Origin: Epiperipatus broadwayi
Taxonomy: Eukaryota > Onychophora > Udeonychophora > Euonychophora > Peripatidae
Assembly (NCBI GenBank): GCA_028023455.1
Contig: JAQFVV010006293.1
Coordinates: 1,995,844 to 2,059,843 of the forward strand
Reading direction: 5' to 3'
Length of the DNA stretch: 64,000 bases
This document shows positions 12,361 to 25,690 of the stretch, piece by piece. The number at the start of each line of letters is the position of its first letter. Positions within the stretch are counted from its first letter, which is position 1. The notes below the pieces were generated by a model. That model did not search any database. It had not been told where the DNA came from and saw only the letters and a list, made by a program, of their open reading frames with translations. Made by a program: the position numbers and the translations under genes.

Positions 12361-15300
12361 TTCTAAATATCCAAAAAAATTAATACAGAAATAGAGGAAT
12401 CAAATAGATAGTTATAAGCCATGTAAAAATAGATACACAATAACAAAGGAAATAAGATATTATAATTTCTCCAATCATAAATGATGTAAAAATAGAATCA
12501 AAAATAACAACAAAAGAAAATAAGGCATGAATATGACTTCTCATTTTAAAAAAAGACAAAACATGGAGAAATCAGTGCCAAAACATTGTAAAAATAGAAT
12601 AAATGTGATTGATAAATAAATAAAGTCTGTTACTTAGAATGCATAATTTCATTAGATTGGAAGTATAGTAAAAATGTATCTGTAGACTGAATATCAGTGG
12701 TAAAAAAAACACCTATGATAAAAATCCATAAGTTATTGTTTAAAAAAAAATATGTTAAAAACAAACAATTTAGTATAGCTTTATTTGAAATGTGATACCA
12801 AATTCATCTGAGAAATGTTGAGGAAATAAAATTTTAATTGTTAAAATGCAGTATCTGTGCAACATTATAAAAATCTCATAGGTTATGAAAAATTAAAAAA
12901 TGATTGAATTTTTTTTTACTATTACGAAAAAGATTAGAAAGAAATTTAAAATAAAAGAATTGAATGCTTTGTTGCTTAGGAGTGAAATGAAGTTTAAACT
13001 CAGAGGTGACAATATTGAATTGTGATCCATGGACCGCTAAACCATGCAAAGGAAAAGTTCTTATAGGTCCCTCATGACATAGAATCCTATTATAAGAAAA
13101 TATGGGTGTAAATATTAGAATGAATAGAATAAGAAAATTTTTTTTAGATGGTATTAAAAGTATAGACAGCATATTATTGGACATAATATATGTTGTATTT
13201 CAACTCTTAAAACTGAAGAAGACTAAAAAACTGTACTTAGTCAATTTAAAATGTAATTATTATTTCTATTAACTGTTTTTTTATGAAAATTATTGTCAAA
13301 GAAGAAAAACATGAATTTCATAAATAAAATTTTAAAAAAGCTATTAAAGATATCTGCCATTTCATGATTTTACAACAATATATGTAGGAAATCATATTGT
13401 CTTTGATACTGTTTTTGAAGCTTAAATTTTACTGATATACATATTTCATTTGTAATATATGTATTTTTTCACACATAGTTGATAAATAGAGAAATAAAAT
13501 TAAACTGAAATATGAAAGCATGTTATCCTTATATATGATTTTTAACTGATTTGCATATCTTATTTCAGGTAACATATTGAGAGACTAGTGAATTTCAATA
13601 GATCTCCAATAATTTATGCCAGGAGGAGAAAAAATTTAAATATATAGAATGAAAATTATATTTTTATTTGCCATTAATTTCATTTAGAAAGATCCCCTCT
13701 ATTTCACTTTTCTGAATTGATCAAACTGCTTTCAGTTTAATAAATGTATTTTATCAGAAAAAAGGAAATATTCTTTGCCAAGAAAGTTCATTAGCATTTT
13801 CAAATATACTGGGGATTTTTTTAAGTATAAAAAATATTTCATATAAACTAACAGTAATTAAAAATTAATAAGACTTTTTAATGTAATGAGCATTTGTTAG
13901 TAAAATTAGTAAATATCAAACTGATCCCTGGACAACTTTCTAAAATACAAAACAATTTCTGCAATACTGTATAGCTGTCTAACAACTAACTATCTTTAAG
14001 CCTGTTTAGCTAGTATGTTTGAAATTCAAGATAATAGTTTGAATAGTATAATAGAATTAAAAATAGGTCTGTGGATGGCTACATTGTAAAACTGTTTCAT
14101 ACAGAGAAAAATCAATGACTAGAAAATAGTTTGTTTGCAGTTTGTAATTACTATTTGGCTTCTCTTGACTACTAATACTTACATAGATGGTGCATGACTA
14201 TAGATGTGGATTCCTGCTACCAAATACAAAAGAGTTTACTAAATAAATCCAGAAATTAATTGGATTTACTTTTAAATAAGCATTTGGTGATAGTATTAGC
14301 ATATTTATAGCAACAGTAGCAATATGAGAAAACATTGCAAACATCGTCACTTCTGTCAAGATAAAAGTTAATTTCTTAATTTTATTTATTTAATAGAAAT
14401 AATACTTACAGCATGTATACTAAAAAAAGAATTTTTTTGATATTGTTTATTTATTCACATGATTACCATTATGCACTGAGTGAGTGGCATTATTGTATGG
14501 AGAATTTTGCCTTTGTTTATTTATTGGTAGTTTATTATTGCTTTTGTTCTTGATGTATAGGTATTAGTTATTACAGTATTTTTCACCTAATCCTGTTTCT
14601 TTCCATACTGTAGTGATATTTTTATTGTGATTTTACATAATGTCATAATTTTTAGGAACACTATTTAATAGAAGTATATTTTTGTATACATATAAAAGGC
14701 GTGATTTTTCTCCCCAATACAGTTATTGAAATATATGTATACCCATAAATTGATTCTCCCATGTTGTCTACATAAACATAAATGTAAATATAAGCAAAAA
14801 AATCACCTGGATTAAAAAAAAATCCTAAATATTTGATTCAGTTCATATATAAATAAAACAATTAATTCCGTAATCTCTCAATCATTTTTTTTTCTTAATA
14901 AACAAATATTTTTTGCCCTGATTGTAATACTTTATTTCTTAATTAACTTAATCTCTTTTGCTGCCATACTACAGATGTTTTGTTTCTTAACAATTAAAAT
15001 AATATTTTACTAAGTACACAGCAATTTACAATATTTCTTTCATTTGCATATTAAAACGAAAAAAAAATATTTTTCACAATATCAAATTAAAAAAACATTA
15101 TCACTTTTTTCTAAAATCTTCTTTTAATAATTTTTTTTTTATTATTATTATTTCTAATTGGCTAATTTTATCAATTTAATTCATATAATCATAATTTCTT
15201 TATAATATTTGATACTTTTATTATTACATTCTTCTGTTACCCAGGCAACTTTAAACTCATTTTCAGACAGGATTTGAAAAGAAACAGTAGACATTTGCTT

Positions 15301-15448
15301 AGTTTTCTCCTTCATTTGATATCTCTAGACAGCAAGTCTAATATTTTGGTACAATTCTGATAGTTGACCAAGGCAATATGTTTGTATCATATCTACTATT
15401 TAAAAAACTCAGTTTTATATATATGTACACACACACCATCATCATACG
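12361..15448. other. AT-rich non-coding sequence, nothing recognised
   Basis: The sequence is low in complexity, with A/T runs and scattered short ORFs. The longest, on the minus strand at 12876-13184, has no recognisable domain and is hydrophobic in a way expected of AT-rich codons. No repeat or RNA gene was recognised. Confidence 0.5.
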
Positions 15449-15504
15449 ATTTCAGATGACTTTTATTAGGCGAGCCCGTGCTGAAGAGTCTGTAAATCTG
15501 AAAT
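15449..15504 (+). repeat. 9-bp stem hairpin enclosing CTGAAGA
   Basis: ATTTCAGAT (15449-15457) pairs perfectly with ATCTGAAAT (15496-15504). The loop is unusually GC-rich for this region and contains GGCGAGCCCGTG followed by CTGAAGA (15481-15487). Motifs of this kind occur in retroelement tails and hammerhead-like cores. No flanking coding sequence helps to identify it. Confidence 0.5.
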
Positions 15505-17737
15505 ATTAAAATTACCCAGACTTAAAATAGCAACCAACATTAGCAAATAATTTAATGATGTAAGGGGCTTTGTTATTTTGATTTAGCTCTAAATTTGAAA
15601 TGCTAGAATAAATTAATGTTAAATAATGGCAAACAATTATCAACAATGGCCAAGTGTTTTCACTTGATCACATTATTGTAACGGTCAAGTTTTTTTTGAC
15701 ATTCACGTAAAAGAATCCGGGCAGAGAGACCAAGGCTGACCAGAGTGGGATGGTGAGATTCATGACATACCCGAGATTACACTCAGTTTTTATATCTTCA
15801 TGGCTAGCATAGAGCAGGGAGAAACATGAAACTCTGGAATTAACTACACATAAATTGACTAAATTATGATAAACTAATAGCATAGTTTTGGAGATAATAT
15901 TCATGATTTATCATCAATGTATAAATCGCTCATCCATATCATATAAATAAGTAGGATTGAATTGGATTGAAATTAGGCAGTGAGAAATCATATGAAACCA
16001 AAGTAATTTAGATATATATTTATTGATTGATTAATAGAATAAATATCAATAAAGAACATGGTTTAAGGTGTATGCAGGTGTTATAGTAGATGAGAAAATC
16101 ATCATAGTACTCTCATCTTATGTATTAATGTGTGGGTGTACATAAATGGTTACTTAAGTTATGCCTATAAAGAAATGCCAACTCCTATCTTTAAGGTTGT
16201 GGTTGCTCTTTCATAAATAACTATAATAGCCCTCAGTAGACTATTCATTATAACATTGTAATAGAGATATATTTCTAAGTAAAGTATGAGTGAATAAACC
16301 AGCTCACTGAGGTAGATTGAACTTTGGAATCAAGAAACGGTTTCAGAGTAATGCTGAATATTAGTTCATGGAATTGGCTGCTCTAGATCACCAACAAGTG
16401 CTATAGCACTGACAAATATTAATAATAAAGTTGTCCTGTGGATAGATTAGTCTGTTCAAGGATTTTTGTGACCAATGCTGGTACCCAGAGACCGGGTGTT
16501 CTGCCTACGATGCAAACATTTAGAGTTCAATGTCAGGATGGCTTTCATGCTTGCCTGGCATTAAACTTCAGGTCTAACTGATGCACATCCCCAAAAGAAG
16601 AGAATGGGATGGCCTTACCAAAGTCCCATTTTTAAAAGAGGCAGCAAAATGTTAATTATTTATTTATATTTAATCAAAGTCTAATCTGCCAAGTAATAGA
16701 GATATAACATTTAAAATTATGTGCACTTGAACGATAGCTTTATCTGTTCAACTAATACGAGCCAATTCTTAACTAACATTATATATCTAAGCTACTTAAA
16801 GGAATAATATGTCAATCTACATTGTAATATTCAATTAAGGAGGGGAAAGTATATTTGAAAGGTTTACTAAAAGGTTAACAAATAAATATACTTTCTTATC
16901 ATTCTTAGGCTAGTCCAGTACTTATTAACATTAATCAAAATCATAACTCAAATTTATGAGCAAACATTATGCATTTATATTAAACAAGTCTTTAATAGTA
17001 ATAGCAAGTGCAAAGCGATTCATTATTACTCCAAGCATAGGATTTTGAAACAGCACACATAAATGGCGACTTTAAAAAATAATTATATGAAGATAATCTT
17101 AATTATATCTTCTCTAAAATTTTAATAAACTTAAAGGCTCACTGTTTTGAAGCATTGGCATATAATCAATATCGAAATACATTTTAAAACAATCATAAAG
17201 AAAATATAGACTAACCACCGTGATAGATAATCAAAGTCATGGAAGATATTAATTTGCTTACATACTTTAAAAGATTAACTAAATTAGAAAGGGTTTATTA
17301 ATAACATTAATTTGAATGTTCAAAGGGTAATTTACATTTTTAGCTAGCTTTAGATTTAGAGTTTGAAATTAAATAGCAATTGATACAGAGTTCTGCAGGT
17401 CTGGATTTTATATTACCAGTTATTCATTTCAGCTGGAGATGTAGACACTTGGGCCTCATGTGTGGTGGTAATCTTTCTAGGGCAGTTTTTTGGTGTCTTC
17501 TTCTTCTGGCAGTAGGCTGTGTCTAGAGAATTTCATTTTGCGTTGTTCCACTTGTTAAGTGCATTGGATGGCAGTAAACCCCATTGTTCTCCCATGGAGG
17601 AACAGCAAAACTTTGCCTTTCTTAGACAGACATGTTAAAATTCAGAATGGCATGGAGTATATTAGCAAACGCTCTTACAAAACTGACATGTTTTATAAGC
17701 TCAAAATATGGCCTATTCATATGTATTAGTCCCAAGC
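15505..17737. other. Non-coding; less AT-rich segments unclassified
   Basis: No gene is supported. The stretches 16310-16620 and 17400-17640 have clearly more G and C than the surroundings and few homopolymers, as expected of decayed repeats, but contain no ORF, tRNA-like box pair or protein motif that I could recognise. The minus-strand ORF at 15668-15904 has no domain signature. Confidence 0.45.
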
Positions 17738-17855
17738 ACTTACTCATGGAGAATTTATTTCACCTGAAAATCCATTAGTGTAAGAAATTTACATTAACTT
17801 ACTCATGGAGAATTTATTTCACCTGAAAATCCATTAGTTTAAGAAATTTACATTA
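17738..17855. repeat. Tandem duplication, two 59-bp units
   Basis: Bases 17738-17796 are repeated at 17797-17855 with one visible difference (TTAGTGTAAG versus TTAGTTTAAG). The near identity indicates a recent local duplication in non-coding sequence. Confidence 0.95.
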
Positions 17856-20800
17856 AAATTCCAGATTGTACAAGTTGATTTTAAAAGTTTAATTTAAATT
17901 TTCAAGGCATTAGAAATTCCCCTGAGGAATCTCAATAGTGTCGGTCATGTGATTTACTATATAACCATTTTGTTGTAAACAATTTAGAGTTCAGCTATTA
18001 CTAAAATCTAAACTGATTTTTTTTTATTTTATCACAAGTGTGGTAGTTTAATGCAAATTTTTGTTTACAACTATTTTACTTTAATTAATAAAACTAAAAA
18101 CTTTTAACAAAATTAAATCATGCCATCCTATAAATATATAAAAATATAGGCTGGATTATACATCTACATACGAATTTATAACAAATTGAATTAATAAATT
18201 GACTTTATAATATTAAATCTATAATATAAAAATTTTCTAATAGCAAACAAAATTTATCCACTGTAATATTTAATATAATGGATATTGACAGCATCTATCT
18301 GTATGTGCATATATAATGCCTTGCAAATAGCAATGATAATACTCTTATATATCTATTTTAACTATTTTAATGAGGTTTGAACCTAAAAGCAGATAGGGTT
18401 GGTAATCAAATTGAAAGTGATATGGTAAGGGTTCAAAGGATTACTATTTCAGTATCTTATTTCTGAATTATCCCAATCTTTTCTTGGTTACAAACTTAAA
18501 ATCAAGCCATTCATATTACATAATATCTGCTATCAAAAATTGATATAGAACTCCATTCATTAAAACCAGACACAAATAAATGTATATGATTCCAAAGATT
18601 AAATTTTCCAAATCAAGCAGGTGGAAAATGGTAACTAAATTCCCTCTGTTACTAAGATTTTGAAAATACGTTATCTCAGACAATATAAACCACAAGAGTG
18701 AAACTAAATAAGTCAGAATATTATTACAGGTTTTGTTAATCAACTTTTTATTTGATTTTATTGATAACAGATATAATATCTTGATTTATTTATTTATTTA
18801 TTTGCTCTTGTGATTAATATCTTTCTGAGATATTATTGTCTATTTAAAATCTTAGCAGTATAGAGAATTTAGTTTCCATTTTTCATTGTTTGATTTAGAA
18901 CGTTATAACACCTAGGTAATGTGACTGGAAAATTTAATGTTGGGTGTCATATTTGTTCAACTTAACATTATATACATATATCAATTTTTCATCTATTTGT
19001 ACTAAATTTTTGTCCTGGTAATGTACAAGTGAATTTTAAAAGCAATTAACATACTTTTGGATGATGGCAAAAAATTTTTTTTAAAAATCTCAAACTAAAA
19101 TACCAAATGATCTACCATTACTAACAGCAATGGGACTGAAAATTATTTTAAAAATTTCTAAAAAAAAAAAAAAAACTAATTTGCATTAAAAATAATTTTC
19201 AAATATTTCAATGAACCATTGCATCAGATTCATTAAAGAATGTTTAATCATGCTAGAGATTAGCGGGTAAAATCATATGAAAATAATCAAATTGTTTGTT
19301 AGTTGCTTGAAATGTAATGTGACATTTGATTACTGAAATGACAGTTTCAGCTTTGATACAGGAATCTCTAGTTTTCAAGTGATGACTATCAATGTGCTCA
19401 ACTAAAGTGCATAACTACAAAAGCAACAACTAACGTTTATATATGCTCTTAAAACAGATTAGCTTGCAGGATATAAATAATAAGAATAAACATTTTACAA
19501 CTAAAAAAAAAAATAGAAATTGCAACCCACCCACCCCCCTTCCCATTGCTTCTGTGAGTGTTCTGGAGAAAGGAAGAAGAAATTTTTTAAAATTTGATTA
19601 TATATATATATATATTATCTTAAGCACAAACACAAAACAAAAATATAAATGCTCTTAAAGAGTCCCTATCTCTGACCCAAGTAATATTTTTAAAAATGCT
19701 TATCTAAATAAATATTAGTGCATTAAAGTAAATATGCATAAAAACTCATTACATTTTAGCAAAATCTTTTTCTTACAAAAATAGAGACAGATTTGCAGAC
19801 AGAAAAAAAAAATGTCATCAAAAAGACAGAATTTCAAATGAGATGTTTGTCTACAAAGTTTAAACTGCATCAAAAATAGCAATCAAGATAAAGAATTCTT
19901 CATATAATATAAATTTAAATATCAGAGCTCATTATTAAAGCTTAGATATATCTTTTTCACATCAAAGATTAGAATAAACTTGCCAAAGAGGACAAAAATG
20001 GCAGACAATTAATGATGATCAAATGTGTTTGCTCTTAATACTTTAACATCTCTTTTGAGAAGAAACTTACATATATACATACACCATAAATTTACAAATA
20101 TGGAGATAATAATAAATGTTTTAATTTTTTTGTCTTAGGAAGGTTCCACAAGTTATTTTATTATGGCTTTTAAGATATTTTTTCCCTCTTTCCCCACTAA
20201 TCCACATCTTATAATTAATTCTTCATTTATATTTTCTATTATATTTCAAACATTTTAAAACCTATTAATAATTTTTATTAATCATTCGTTAGACTGACTA
20301 TTCATGGGTCAAAATTGCCTTATTTTTTTTTTATTAATAATGTTTGATTATTGCAGTTTTTGTTTCACAATTCTGCTGTAGGGCTTAATACAAGTAGAAT
20401 GATATCTCTACTTAGTAATGTAAGTTGAATTCTATAACAAACATTTTTTGTTTTTACAATCAGTAGATCAACATTCATCTGATAAATCCAGATTAACCTG
20501 GGTCTCTTATTCTATAAATACATCAATCTGATTAATAATACAGATGCAAATATATTGAATAAAATTAATGGTAGAATTAAATTTGAATGGAGTGCTTCTG
20601 ATAGGAATAAATTCATGAGCTTAATAAAAATTTTAATAAATGTATTTTATCGGTGCATATTCATGAATTTGAGATTGGATGCTTTATAAATATCAAATCC
20701 CACAACAAAGTATAAATAGATATACATTAAAATTAACAAGAAGTGACAAAGTATAAATATATGAGCAGTTTCTATTGAAATTGAAAGAATTAAAAGATGA

Positions 20801-21639
20801 ACTGGATTCAAAGAGATTATTAAATATCTAGAACAAGCATGGATACCATGCCATTCTAGAGAAAGACAGTCCTTTATGATTTTCTGTATGGCACATTTAG
20901 GCAATTGTACTAGCATAAAACCTTTTTCTAAAAAATTTTCTGTTTCACTCTCATCCAACAACAAAATTCATAAATGTGTTCTTTATATTTTTTGTTATGT
21001 AAAATTTATAAAAATTTTCTTTAAAGTAATTTTATTAAAATATATTTAAATGTGAATAATATTGAGAAATTTTATCTTTTACAAAATATGACCCAATTTA
21101 TAATAAATAATATCTCATAAAACTCACTGTTTGAAAAAGATTGTCTATGGTTTATATAAAAAGAGACCTAAAATGAAATGATTGATGAAATAAAAAAGTT
21201 TGTTGTGAGCAATATGGAGAAGAAAAGCTTAGGTTTGGAGAAACCAAATAAACTCAAGGGGAGGTTCATTCTGCAGTGGATTAATTGATAATTAAAAAAT
21301 TGTATTAATAAGCAGCAATATAAGATAATGTTGGTAATGTTTACAACTGTATCAAGAACAAAATATTTTCTATTGTGCAGAATATAAACATTAACTTTTC
21401 TCATTTATTATATTGAAAATTCATGGGGGGAGGCATTTATTCAATTTATAACAGTAATAATATATAAATATTAATTCAGTAATAAAAATTTTATTGTTTT
21501 TTAATCTCGTGTGTTGTCTTTATTCTCAGTTGACTGATAGTACTTAACTGAAATGTCAATTGGGTATTGTGTTGAATGAATTTTTAAAAAAATATTTATA
21601 ATAATAACAGACAAAACCAATTTATGGCCCTATTTCTGA
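17856..21639. other. AT-rich non-coding; one possible LINE trace near 20565
   Basis: No gene was recognised. At about 20565-20640 the plus strand reads NGRIKFEWSASDRNKF, similar to the INRRIxxGWxAFGR segment near the end of RTE-type LINE ORFs, which suggests a short fossil. The minus-strand ORF at 20647-20964 overlaps this area and is unlikely to be real. A (TTTA)n run lies at 18786-18802. Confidence 0.4.
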
Positions 21640-24580
21640 TAAGCCACAAAGTTATCAGCCAAAGATGAAGGATGTTCAGAATCCTCTGATTGAGAACCCA
21701 AACTATTGTTTAATGATGACCTATCATTGAAGTACTTAAAACTGCAAATCATTTTCAAGTGAAGTAGTATTTCACAAGTATCAAGAACTATCTTGTTTTA
21801 AATTGGGCATTGGTTGGATTTTATGAAATTAGAAAACATAAAGAGATGTAGTTGTACTTTACTACAAATGCATGAATATTAGAAGCACAAGTGGAATAGG
21901 TTTCTTTATAAATAAAAATTGTAAGAACAACATTGTGGAGATTGTATATAAGATAGATGATCAAGATTAGTTATTCAAAATTATGTTAGACATCAAATGC
22001 AGATAATTCAGATTTATGCCCAGTAAGTTCTCATTGTGATGAAGAAATGGAGAGTTTTTATTATGAATAAGCAAAATGCTTTTGATCAGATCAAATAACA
22101 TTTTACAATTGTCATGGGAGGCTTTGATACTAGAATTGATAAATTATTGAAAGATAAATAAAATGTTGAATGTAAATTTAATTATAGTGATAGAAATGTG
22201 GGAGTATGCACATTTGTAAAAACTTTAGAAAAATAAAAATATATATTATGAATTCTTTGTTTGAGAAAAATGAAAATGGAAGCATTAAAATAAATGTATA
22301 ATGGAATTGGATTATATTTTGATAATAGAAAAATATGAATTCAAGATTGTAGTGTTTTTATTATATTCAACACAGTAAGTGATTTTCAATTAGTCCATAT
22401 ATAAGATCTGTGTTCATGTAAAACTAGAGAGAGAAAAAACTTAAGAAAGTCAATAGTAATAGTCGATATTCATAATCTTCAAAAATAAAAAAAGCTCCAA
22501 TGATTTTAAATTAGAATTTGAAAATAGTTTTAAAATTTTAATAGACTTTGAAGATAGTTCAGATTTGATTAAAATCAATAAGAAACTATTAAGAATTGCA
22601 AGAAAGATTGCTGGTATAAAGAAGCAATTTACCAGTAAGTTTTCTACTGAGTCAAGAGAATGTATGAAAAAAAGTAAGAATATTAAAAAAAATTTAAATG
22701 ATCCATTAAGGAGAATTGAACATCTGGAATTGTATAAAATAGTATGAAAAAGTGTTAATAATGATATAAGAAAATATAATTGTGAATTTGCAATGAAAGT
22801 TATGGAAGAGAATAAAATTCTATCTTTGAGAATAAAATTCAAGTTTAAACATTTTGATATTGGAAGGAAAGTTGTTTTTTTAATAATAAGAAAAGATAGA
22901 ACTATTACTAAAAAGAGAGATGACATCATGAAATGTATGGAAGAATTTTATACAGAATTATATAGTAATAAAGAACAAGAAAACAACATATTCTCTACAG
23001 TTATTACATTTTCTGAGTTGTCTAGCATTTTAAATGAAGCAATGAAATATGCAATTAAATTATGAAGAGAACAACTCCAGGAAATGTAGAATTATAATTG
23101 ATATTTTAAAAAAGCAGATGAAGAAATAGAAAAATTGTTGTTATAGCTATAAACCAAATGTCTGAATGATAAAGATGTAATCAGATAATTGGAAGAATAT
23201 AGATGTAATTTTGATATTTAAGAAAAGTTGTAAAGAATATATTAAAAATTATAAACCTTTTGGTTTTTTCATCAATTCTTTGCAAAATCTTTACTTAGAT
23301 CATTACAAATCATGTATGGCAAACTTTAGATTTTAACCAACCAAAAGAACAAGCTGATTGAAGATTATTTTTGGCACAGTGAATCATGACCAATGAATAT
23401 GAGTTAGCATTATTCTTTGGATTCATAGATTATGAAAAGGCATTTGATTTTATAACCATTTGAAGAATGATTAAAACTCTATTATTCTAAAGAATATTCA
23501 TAAAAATTCAACAGCAGTGATTAAATTATTTTGTAATACTAAGAAGATGAATATTGGTAAGGTTTTACAACAAGCTGATTTCATATCTCCAAAACTTTTT
23601 ACAGAAGTTTTACAAGAAATATTTTTTAGATTGTAATGGGAAATCAAGAGAATTAAAGTAAATGAAAATTATTTTAGTCATTTAGATTTGTTGATGGATT
23701 GCATGGGTTATTAGATATAAGTAAGAAAGTAAGATTAAAGATAAATGCTAAAAAGGTTAAAATAATGTTCAGTGAATTTTTTCAGAAGGAAAAAAATAAA
23801 GATTGGCAATCATAATATGAAGAATTAACAATTACAAATTTCTTGGTCAAATTATTAATATATATGGAAAAAAATAAATGAAATTAATCGTAAAATTAAA
23901 ATTGAATCGAGTGTTTTTGCTAGAAATAACAATATTAAAAAGAAATGACTAGTCTTGCATTGGTGGTTGAGAGGTCAGCATGACTGCCTTGCACTTGCAG
24001 GCAGTTGCCCGGGTTGCAGGTTCGCGTCCCGGCTGATGCTATGACCCTTAAAAAAAAAGAAATGACTATTTTTTTGAAAATAAAGATTTTTAATGGATGT
24101 GTTTTATTACTTCTTACGTATGGACACTTAAGAACTGTTCAGAGAGTCAGGCTATTCAGCAATAGATGGAGAACTGCATGTTAGGAATAACTAGAAATCA
24201 AAAATGAAGTAAATATGTATGAGAGAACAAGCAAATATCAATGTCTTCATTGAATGAATTAAAAAACTGAAATGGAACTGGAGAAGATATATTGTTAGAA
24301 GAAATGAAGATGGATAGTTGAAATCTTAACCTGTACTCCCATAACCTAGAAAGGTACCACATATGAGTTGGATGGATGAAAAATGAAATTTTCTGGTGAA
24401 TTGTTGAGAAGGAAGGCTAATAATTGGAGAAACTGATTTAAATTTGGAGTGCTGTGGATTAATAGTGTTTGAAAATGATGGTAGTGGTAGTTCTTTGTAG
24501 CTTTGATTCAAAATTGTAAAGAATTGGATAGTTTTCCATAATAAATGCTTTTTAAAGTACTTGCTATATTGAAAAATAAA
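21640..24580 (+). pseudogene. RTE-clade LINE, long decayed copy
   Basis: Fragments in all three plus frames follow RTE order. An APE-type endonuclease region (about 21850-22420) includes GIGFFINKN...NNIVEI and the NGEFLL / TFYNCHG area that corresponds to the FYxDI...MGDFN stretch. A lysine-rich linker (22565-22747) is followed by MKCMEEFYTELYSNKEQ (about 22927-22980), the usual lead into the reverse transcriptase. Then come a KxxDEEIEKLL-L-TKCLND-like finger piece (23115-23165), DYEKAFD (about 23427-23447, motif A), FTEVLQEIFF-L (23600-23635) and RLKINAKKVKIMF (about 23730-23770, thumb). The tail near 24255-24300 reads KLKWNWRRYIVRRNED, the conserved RTE C-terminal signature. Stops are numerous. 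A SINE splits it at 23952. Confidence 0.75.
23952..24053 (+). mobile_element. tRNA-like SINE with 15-bp target duplication
   Basis: AAAAAGAAATGACTA occurs at 23937-23951 and again at 24054-24068, a perfect 15-base target site duplication. The insert starts as a tRNA-Gly-like head (GCATTGGTGGTTGAGAGG, A-box) and carries GGTTCGCGTCC (B-box). The 7-bp acceptor arms GCATTGG (23957) and CTGATGC pair fully if two G-U pairs are allowed, and the tail is A-rich. The anticodon and T-loop regions are over-long (about 14 bases in the T loop), so it is not a working tRNA gene. It is a retroposed tRNA-derived element inserted into the older RTE fossil by LINE machinery. Confidence 0.85.
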
Positions 24581-25255
24581 AGTTTTAAAAAAGCTCCATT
24601 TTTTAGTGAGTAGTAGAAACTAAAAGTTTATCTAATTATTTATGTACAATTGGTTAACATCACTATTGTGAGATGTTTTCAAATAAAATCACATATCTGC
24701 AGCAACTGGCACTGAATTTCAATGAAATCAACATCTTTTATTCAGAAGTAGTAACAATTGTTCAAAAACAGTCTTGTCTAAAACTTATCCCAGATTGATT
24801 ATTCATATATGCATATATTGCCTTTATAATCATAGTTGTTGCAGAGAAAAATAAATCCTTGTAAATGGAGTTTTTTATATAATTTTTTTATCATTTGTGT
24901 TTATATGTATTTATATGTCACATGTTTCACAATAATTGAATATCACTATATATAAAATCTCACATTGTATACTAATGATTTTTTTTTTAGTTTTTCATTA
25001 GATTAAAGATTATCTAATAATGAATAATATTTATGTGTGTGATTTTCATTACACCACTCTTATGAAAGGTAGGTAGGTACTGGTTGCTGTCCTCTTTTAA
25101 CACCTTGGGAGGGATATAATCATAAACATATAACCAAGGACATGTGAAAAAGATCTGTGATCCACAAAATGCACATTTCATGTTGAACCAACACTCATCA
25201 TTTTGTCCAGATCACAATCTCTTACACATATCGTTTATCAGTGTTCAGTATGTAT
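24581..25255. other. AT-rich non-coding sequence, nothing recognised
   Basis: This lies between the RTE fossil and the hairpin beside the tetranucleotide array. No ORF of note, repeat or RNA-like element was recognised. Confidence 0.5.
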
Positions 25256-25351
25256 ATAATAGTGAATAGAAATGAAGAGATCCATTAAATAGAGATAAAT
25301 TTTAACTTGATTTAATGGATATTATCTCTTCATTTCTATTCATTGTTATAA
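25256..25351. repeat. Hairpin adjoining a microsatellite
   Basis: GTGAATAGAAATGAAGAGA (25262-25280) is matched in inverted orientation by TCTCTTCATTTCTATTCAT near 25325-25343, with further pairing of TCCATTAAAT against ATTTAATGGA inside. The stem is near 30 bp with a small bulge and an approximately 20-base loop. It ends only about 30 bases before the GATA array. Confidence 0.8.
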
Positions 25352-25377
25352 TAATAATCCATATAAACATTTAATTT

Positions 25378-25690
<313 letters not shown>

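Noticed and set aside
16430-16620. GC-richer segment as a possible SINE or gene fragment
   Set aside because: No paired A/B boxes, ORF or protein motif could be found.
22450-22929. 159-codon hydrophobic minus-strand ORF
   Set aside because: It is antisense to the RTE LINE coding region, which has recognisable motifs on the plus strand.
23957-24040. Functional tRNA-Gly-like gene
   Set aside because: The anticodon and T loops are too long, and a target duplication with an A-rich tail shows retroposition.
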